This document shows, piece by piece, positions 57,149-64,000 of a DNA stretch of 64,000 bases. The stretch is taken from contig MNCI01034697.1 of the NCBI GenBank assembly GCA_015680685.1, positions 74,059-138,058 of the forward strand, in the 5' to 3' direction. Position numbers and translations under genes: made by a program. How positions within the stretch are numbered: position 1 is the stretch's first letter; each line of letters opens with the position of its first letter. Source of the stretch: Gnetum montanum (Eukaryota > Streptophyta > Gnetopsida > Gnetales > Gnetaceae). A model generated the notes under the pieces. That model was not told the DNA's origin. It searched no databases and saw only the letters and a list, made by a program, of their open reading frames with translations.

Positions 57149-60100
57149 TTACATCACCATGCCCTGTTCCACTAGGTTCTGCATCTTTGTTCGGATCTTG
57201 TGAGAGAAAGAAAAGAAAATAATGAATTAAAGCTATAACAAAGGCTTCTATAAAATAAACTATGACACAACAAAAAGTGACTAACCTGAGATGGCCCTAC
57301 ATCCATTTTGGAGGGTATCCTATCCATGCCAACTGCAAGATGTTGTAGGATCTCCTCCTCAGTGAGGTTGGCCTAATTCCTATCTCCTAGATTAGTGCTT
57401 GCTACAACCTTCCCTTTTTCCACAACTATCCATCTGGGTGGTTTTAGGGAAAAGGTGGCAGTGGTTGTCTCACTGGCAGGTAGGGTCATTTCCCTTTTTG
57501 GCGATTCATTGACTGTCACCTATTGCATGAACTTTTCATAAGCTCCAAAAGTGCCAATGACATCAAAGAATAGCTTGTGGGTATGGAACTCAACAACTGC
57601 ATCCTAGTATTTTTTACAATAGGCAGCACATTCCATTTTATACATATGTTTATGGTTCTTTTGTGCCTATCCCCATTTGTAAACCTTTGCACTATAGTCC
57701 TTCTAGTCTTGGTTCTTCTAAGGTAAAAGGTCCATTTGCATGTGCTATTCAATGATCTCACGAGTGACCTCATTTTTACTTCGTATGGCTATTCAATATC
57801 TTATGTAGTCTATAACGGTCGTACGCCAACTACCATCATGAGTGTCATGGGCCAACAGAAATTTATTCCTGGATTGAAGGTCCCCCACCTCAATGATTAG
57901 GTTGGCCTTCTCTTTCTCAAGTTTTTGTACCCCACTTCTAGATTAGCATGTCGAGTACACCGCACATTTACTTGCTTCATCGTATATGTGACAAGGTACC
58001 TCAGCTATCTTTGGCAGAAGTTCAGGCATAGTGTCGACCTCAACGGCTTGCTTAGGATCCCCCTTGAGACAAGAGGCTACCAACCATACATGGAAGAGTA
58101 TTAGTCATAGTGACATAGCAAAATTGCAACAATGTAGAGAGCCTAGTGTAGCAATTTTAACATACCAATCTCAGGATCGATTTGCCTTAGGTGATTGATC
58201 ATGTCATCGACCACCCCCTTCATAAAAGTGAATTTTTTAGGGGTCTTGGTCCAGGGTTAGAGACAGATCAAAGAAGAAGGGCTAGGGGCATCAAAAGTGG
58301 TGTCCGCTACACAATAAAACATGTTAGCCATGGTGGAGAGGACAATAACAAACCTGATGAACAACATAAATGATAGTGTTAAGCTCCTACCCAGCAAACC
58401 CTCAGGGGTGATAGTGGGAAGGTTGCCCATTGACACATTATTAAACAAGCGGTCAAACTCACCAGCATCAAATTGAAGCCCCTCTCTTTCTAGTTGATCC
58501 AAAAGTGTGGTGGCATCTTCAACACTCATGTGCCCCTCGGGTATTGAATCACATTGAGAAAAAGGATCATCAACAAGGGCCTCTTCCTCTATGGCAAGAG
58601 CCTCTTCTTATGTGGTCGGGGCCTCTTCTTCTTCTTCAATATGCGCCCCTATTCTAGGGGCCAAAACCTCTTCCTCTTCTCATTTTTCTTCTTCTGATAA
58701 AACATAATCACAATAAGTAGGGTAATCCAACTTGAAATAGGCACTACGCTACTCTACGCTACATAGCATAGCATAGTGTAGTAGATGTTATCCTAACAAA
58801 AAAATTAAATACACTTACCAACTGGGGGATCCACTCTGTGAACTTTGATTTGCAGCTTTTTCCCTCCATTTGTATGGGAAGGTTCTTTTGTTGGATGAGA
58901 CTAGTTTTCATAGTTTCTGCAATGAGGGATGCCCCCCTTAACACATTGCCTATGTTAATAGGAGGCACCTCTTTGACACTATCCTAGGCATGAAAAGGTC
59001 ATGCCACCTGATCCCTTGTCATAATTTAAAGTGATTCTTTGATAGCTTTCGAGGGGTCCTAGGATCAAGTGGTGTGGAGAACTTGGCAAATCCATGGCTT
59101 AGATATCTGGTTACGATCTTGCTGTACCCAGGTGTCATTTTCATGGACCACTGGGAATTCTATGAATTGACGCAAGCAAGCTACGAAGAAGGCATAGTGC
59201 ACGTTGAAACAAGAGTCAAGGTTCTCATAAAGCTTGACCAATTCAGCATGCAAGCCTTCTGAAAGGTACCTGGCCTAATTATAATGGGTCCCTTCCTCCA
59301 TGACCTCCTTCATTATCCAAGCCTACTGCACTCCAAATATTTTTCCTTAGGAGAGTAGCTTAGGGAAGGTACATGCATGAAATATAGGGTAAACTGTTTG
59401 GACCATCACTAGCTTGATCTTGTGGATGTAAAGTCCCCTTTTGGTCCTTGGTTGTCCCTAGCCATTGCTCAATGTCTCCCTAATAGTTTGCATCTTTCCT
59501 AGATTTTTCTTCTATAGGGAGACCATCAAAAGGGACACTGAAAATATCTGCAAATAATTGGTCATTGATTTCAAACATCACCCGCACACCATGAACACGT
59601 GTGCAAAAGCAGTTGGCCTTCTTGGAGAAGGAGTTGATTAGGGAAATCATTTCTGCAATTGGGACACTTGGGTTCATAGCCAAGAATAAATCCATAAGCC
59701 CAAACTCTTGAATGTTGTGAACAAGGATGGCTAGGGCCCCATTGGGGAGCTAACGCTACATCTCCTTCACTTGCCTGTACTTGAAGAAGAAATTGGTCTC
59801 ATCACGTCTAGAGGTGATCATTGTGACCTCTTGGGATTCCCTCGCTACATCAATGGTTAGCAAAAAACACAAAAATTTAGCAAAGGTGAAAGCATATAAT
59901 CACTTGAAAACATAAGAAAAAATTCACAGTTTAACATACCAGGCTTAAACGGCGTAGGAAATGGTGGAAGTTTCACTAAAACATCGTCAATGGTAATCGA
60001 TCGGTGTGCCGCCCATTCACTATCCAACTAGCCAACTTCCTTACATTTCCCATAGAATTTGAAATACTTGGTTGGATACATTTTAAAATCAAGCCCTAAT

Positions 60101-61954
60101 TGTTCTACCACACTGACATGCACATTCCCGGTAAAGGAGAACTCTTGCAGAGCTGTTTGGGCCAACGCTGAGGTATTCGTGTTACCGTGAAGACCACTTT
60201 CGTCAATAGAAGACCTTGTAACATAGAAGAATATGGTAAGAATTTTTGTTTAGCATAAGGAAAATTATACAACATGTTAAAATACCTTCATAGTACTCAC
60301 CCATCGGCATAGTAAATGGTTCCAGGTGGGTTCTGAAAGCAGGTGCCCATGTGACGGGCAACGTATAACGTGTTGTATAAATGGTAGCATTTGTATTCAA
60401 GCATGTCCTAGATCCAACTCAGGTGCCTCAAGCCCCCTAGGCACTGATATGAGCCTTCTACCCCTTTGCCCCTGATTGACCCATTAGCCAGGAACTTTAG
60501 AATGCCTCGGTTTTCCTTGGGCAATAATGTTTCTGTGAGTACAGTAGTTGTTTAGGGCGATAAGTGTGACCACATGATCAAATTAAAATGGCGGAGGAGG
60601 AACTCTAGGAAGTCTCATGCACCCTCTTAGAACTAGATCACATGTTGCCCCACCTGTGCATGGGTAGGAGGGATGTTGGCTAGAGGTCACTAAGATAGCA
60701 TAAGACTCCTACAAGCTCGAGGACGATCATAATGGGTTTCAACATGACCCTGCATGACAAAGCACCAAACGTTAGCACTGTGTTCAAGTGATGATTACCA
60801 ATGTAGCATAGTGTGATCCTCTATTTACATATAGCATAGCATGATCCTCTAGTTACAAATTTTCCTTTAGAGTGAAATAATAAGTCCCACATAGAATAGA
60901 ATTAAACATTGCATGCAGCATAACAAAGTGTCACGTGTAGCATAGCGTAGCCCTATGTAGTGTAAAAATAGCAGGTGCATCCCACAGTGCAATAGTTACA
61001 TGCTATGTAGTAGACATGCCTTGTACAGTGTAGCATAATAGTTACACTTTTGCATAAGGATGATGGCTACACAGTGTAGCAAGACAAATGCACCGTGTGC
61101 AGCATAGCAAATGAACGAGTACAATGGACGTAACAATGTGACAAGTGTGAAAATACAACATGTATTAGACATGTAACAATGTAACAACCAGAACACTATA
61201 ACAAACATCACAACATAGAAAATTTAGCAACTTAGTAAATCTAGTGGTAGGTCAGTATAGCGAATTTAACAGCATAGCAGGGTTACAAGTTTGATAGCGT
61301 AACAATGTGACAGGCTGCCAACATAACGACCTAAGGGCTTGCCAACATAACAGCATAGCGTAACAACAAAAAATGTAACAATCTTAAAAACATTGGTGAA
61401 AAAGAACTCAGTGTTCTTGTTGTTCCAACCCTACCCTACAACATGAAATAGCTTGTGCTATTCTATGCCAAGCATGTGTCATGCTGCCACAAAACATTGC
61501 AAACAAACAAACCCCTCTAAGGGCGGTGCACTATGTTAAGCGTGTGCTATGCTACCCAGAACTGTCTAAACCCCTACAATAGTGTAGTCACCATTCTTAA
61601 CAATGATGGCTGGGGTGGTATTGCATGTAGCCATAGTGTAGCAACCATATGGCCGTTGTAGCCAAGTAGTGACAACCACGGCGTAGTAGCCAAAACGACA
61701 ACAAAAACAGTGACACTAGTTGCAAAAATAAGAATAATCTAACTCGATGCATCACATAAGGAAAAAAAGGGTAGCATAATGACTTACTAAGCAGATGGAA
61801 CCTCTTGTTGCTCCTCGATGCGTGCCTTGGAGAAGCATCCCAGAGTGTTATTTACTGGCCTTGCATAGAATGAGATTTCCTTGTCAAAGTTAGGACGTGT
61901 GATGTATGTCAACATCATGCGAATCTCATACATGTGTTGCCTGTTGAATTACAT
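57149..61954 (-). pseudogene. Antisense multi-exon gene of unknown function inside H
   Basis: Read on the minus strand, eight blocks of protein-like sequence are bounded by canonical GT and AG sites: 61954-61788, 60749-60301, 60214-59940, 59844-58819, 58693-58391, about 58243-58166, 58076-57286 and 57196-57149 (TAA at 57151-57149). Reading phase is kept across junctions 2-3, 3-4, 6-7 and 7-8. Sample text: RPNFDKEISFYARPVNNTLG (exon 1), GLDFKMYPTKYFKFYGK (3), TRVHGVRVMFEINDQLFADI (4), an acidic Glu run (5), and a coiled-coil-like KLEKEKANLIIEVGDL (7). A frameshift near 59485 and several stops make it a pseudogene. Extra antisense frames are known in some Tat-lineage elements (e.g. gene 23 of Grande); the domain here I could not identify. 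It lies where RT and RNase H should be. Confidence 0.6.
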
Positions 61955-61964
61955 CCTACATAGA

Positions 61965-62828
61965 TTACGTGGCCATTCCAACGATGGGGACTAGACATCA
62001 TAAGACCCATCACACCTAAGTCTTTTGCAGGACATAGCTTCATCATCACTGCAACTGAATACTTCACAAAGTGGATGGAGGCTATTCCCCTAAGAAAGAC
62101 TACATCTCAACAGGTTTGCCACTTTATCTTGGATAACATAGTAATAAGATTTGGTCTTCCCATGACTATTGTGACGGACAACAAGCCATAATTTAGTAGT
62201 GTGGAAACCAAAACCTTTTGTGACAACCTTGGCATTAAGTACTCTTTTTCATTACCGTACTACCAACAAGCCAATGGTTAGGCTGAGGCAACAAATAAAG
62301 CCATTATCAACCTTCTTAAAAAGATGCTCAATAGCAATAATAGGTATTGACATGAGCAAATCCTCTACGTGTTGTGGGCTTACCGTATGACATGTCGGAC
62401 AACTACAAGTAAGACTCCACATAGTCTCGTTTACGGATTTGAGGTAGTGTTATCTCTTGAATTGCTGGTTCCATCACTTCAGATGATCCTCTCAAACATT
62501 GTAGATGAGGCTTAAAACAACAAGTCAAGGATCATCGATCTTGACTCTGTAGAGGAGGAGTGTGCCCAAACACTTGATCACATCAAATGGTACCAAGATA
62601 AATAATGGCAAAATCACCACTGCAATGTACATCAATGGCCAAATCAAAAAAGGGAACCTAGTCCTCAAGGCTATTCATGAACATGTAAACAAATTCTCAG
62701 CCAACTGGGAAGGTGCTTTTGTAGTCATGAAAGCCTATGAGAACGAGGCCTTCAAACTGGCTAATATGGATGGCAACAAGTTCACGAATCTCGTTAACCA
62801 CTTGTATCTCAAGCCATACTACGTCTAA
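61965..62828 (+). pseudogene. Tat-lineage integrase core and C-terminus, catalytic triad intact
   Basis: Starts abruptly with WPFQRWGLDIIRPITPKSF, without the zinc region. The Asp codons at 61994 and 62177 (IVTDN) and the Glu codon at 62285 (AEATNKAI) are all kept, with 36 codons from Asp to Glu, i.e. D-x35-E. YGFEVVLSLELLVPSLQ and the C-terminal FKLANMDGNKFTNLVNHLYL follow, ending in YV and a stop at 62826-62828. In-frame stops occur (e.g. DNKPX, NGX, NNRYX). It is closely related to the integrase of D. Confidence 0.85.
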
Positions 62829-63185
62829 CACAAAGGATTACATCAGGTACAGAGCAAGGTAATACAATTATTCACTACAACATAAAATTGGCAAAGCTTG
62901 TCCTCTACAACATAAAACTAGCAAAGAATGTCCACTATGATGTAAAATTGGCACAGATAGTCCGCTATGATTATAAACTAGTATAACACATCCTTGGGCT
63001 ATGACATAAAGCTGGCACCCACAGCATGGTCTGCTACAACCTTAAACTGGCCATCCACCATCTACTATGACATTAAACTAGCACAACGATCTATTAGGAC
63101 CTTAAACTAGCACATTACGGTTTGCTGGGACTTTAAACCAACACATCTGATGATCTAGAAAGACCTTAAACTAGGTTCGTAGTGC
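62829..63185 (+). other. Post-integrase spacer of H with AAACTAGCA repeats
   Basis: About ten phrases such as CATAAAACTAGCAAAGAATG, TACAACCTTAAACTGGCC and GGACCTTAAACTAGCACAT. Same family and same position (just after integrase) as 44460-44540 in D. Confidence 0.65.
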
Positions 63186-64000
63186 AATGACTCCTAGCTC
63201 ACATCCAAAACCCCACGAACAAACGCGTGCATACTTTAAAACTTTTGGACAACACTGGGTGGGACATTGCATTTTTAGAATGCAGTTTACATTGCTAAGA
63301 AAACATCCTCTAGAACACATGTAGCATCATTGCCCTTGGCATCTTGTTGATCCTGCAAAGATGTTGTTTGACATCTTGCTGATCTTTTGGAGCTATCGCT
63401 ACGACAACCACTCATCCTAGCAGTAGCTCTAGTTGTCAGCACCTACTGCTGGAGTCCCAACACTATTGTGGCCTAGCCACAAGGTTGCCACCCTCCAGCC
63501 CTCACCATCATCCAAGTCCAAGAGGTGTTCACTTGTTAGGCTCCTCACCTTGCAGCTAGATTGCATGATGTTTTCCTTGGGTGAGGAATCCTGAGCACCT
63601 ACATCATTGCTATTCCTAGTCTCTTCGATGCCATCATTTCCAGCCTGCTGTGGCCAGGATCTGTGCTGGCCTTCCTAATTTGGACATCACACACCTCAAC
63701 AACAATACTCACCACTCTAGTGATGTCTAAAGCAAGAAGGACTTTTCTCTTACTTCACTTCATGATTGTTTTTTCTGGTTTTCTCTCTATTTTTTTTGTA
63801 GGATACAAGCCAAGATGGCATTCTTCAGAGATGTGCTTCACCACAAGAGCAAGACACTACATTTTTTTGAAGTAATCACTTTGGTTAGCTTAGCTACTTA
63901 GGAGTTCACACCCTATTCTCCCTTTCAGCTAGTTTAACCTCCATTCCTTATACTTGTAACTTTTTGTATTCTTTTACAGGCTTTCTCGATGCACAAAGCC
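63186..64000 (+). other. 3' region of H, nothing recognised
   Basis: No LTR start of the 44667 or 50064 type is seen before the window ends. A 70-codon frame at 63663-63875 has a hydrophobic middle but no family resemblance. TTTTTTTTGTAG near 63790-63801 and CTTTTACAG near 63972-63980 look like splice acceptors, without further support. Confidence 0.4.

Noticed and set aside
57516-57773. An 85-codon minus-strand frame starting MRSLVRSLN
   Set aside because: It is out of frame with exon 7 of the antisense gene; the exon frame gives KDYSAKVYKWG and VVEFHTHKLFFDVIGTFGAY in the same place, in phase with exon 6.

Overview
The window looks like an intergenic stretch of a large, repeat-rich plant (probably seed-plant) nuclear genome. 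I found no ordinary host gene, tRNA, rRNA or CRISPR array. Almost everything recognisable is LTR retrotransposon, mostly Ty3/gypsy of the Athila and Tat lineages, with smaller Ty1/copia and Tekay/Del-like pieces. Most reading frames are broken by stops and by C-to-T or G-to-A changes, as expected for old methylated copies. The sequence does not identify a species.

Layout. (A) 1-1896: the 5' end of a minus-strand Athila-like element, with an open gag start that runs off the window edge, a tRNA-Asp-type primer site and a 1.07 kb LTR. (Copia host) 1897-4064 and 14610-17000: apparent remains of one minus-strand copia element split by element B. (B) 4065-14609: a full-length plus-strand Athila-like element with LTRs, PBS, gag, protease, RT, RNase H, integrase, a 2 kb non-coding tail, PPT and a perfect GTAAG target duplication. 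17000-26070: AT-rich decayed DNA with an Athila LTR end, an Athila integrase tail, a Tekay-like integrase tail and a TATA-bearing LTR. (D) 26071-44664: a plus-strand Tat-lineage element with a 2.5 kb array of ~185 bp units, a pre-pol spacer ending in a splice-acceptor-like site, RT, RNase H, a second (archaic-type) RNase H and integrase. D is split inside the second RNase H by F (31236-42962), a minus-strand Athila-like gag-protease element with ATAAG duplications. The 3' LTR of F was in turn split by E (31805-36401), a smaller gag-only relative with CTTGT duplications. (G) 44667-50063: a Tat LTR, PBS and gag. (H) 50064 to about 62828: a longer Tat LTR, PBS, gag and protease, then an antisense gene of about eight exons (57149-61954), then an integrase core that still has D,D-35-E.

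How the parts fit. Each plus or minus element carries the usual order LTR, PBS, gag, (protease, pol), PPT, LTR. The duplications and LTR joins give a relative insertion order: D first, then F into D, then E into the LTR of F; B into the copia element separately. F and E lack reverse transcriptase and integrase and would have needed enzymes from a relative such as B. The points most worth a second look are the antisense multi-exon gene in H, palindrome-bearing arrays with nucleosome-like spacing in two Tat copies, and three unrelated short-repeat modules in the U3 position of the Athila-like LTRs.
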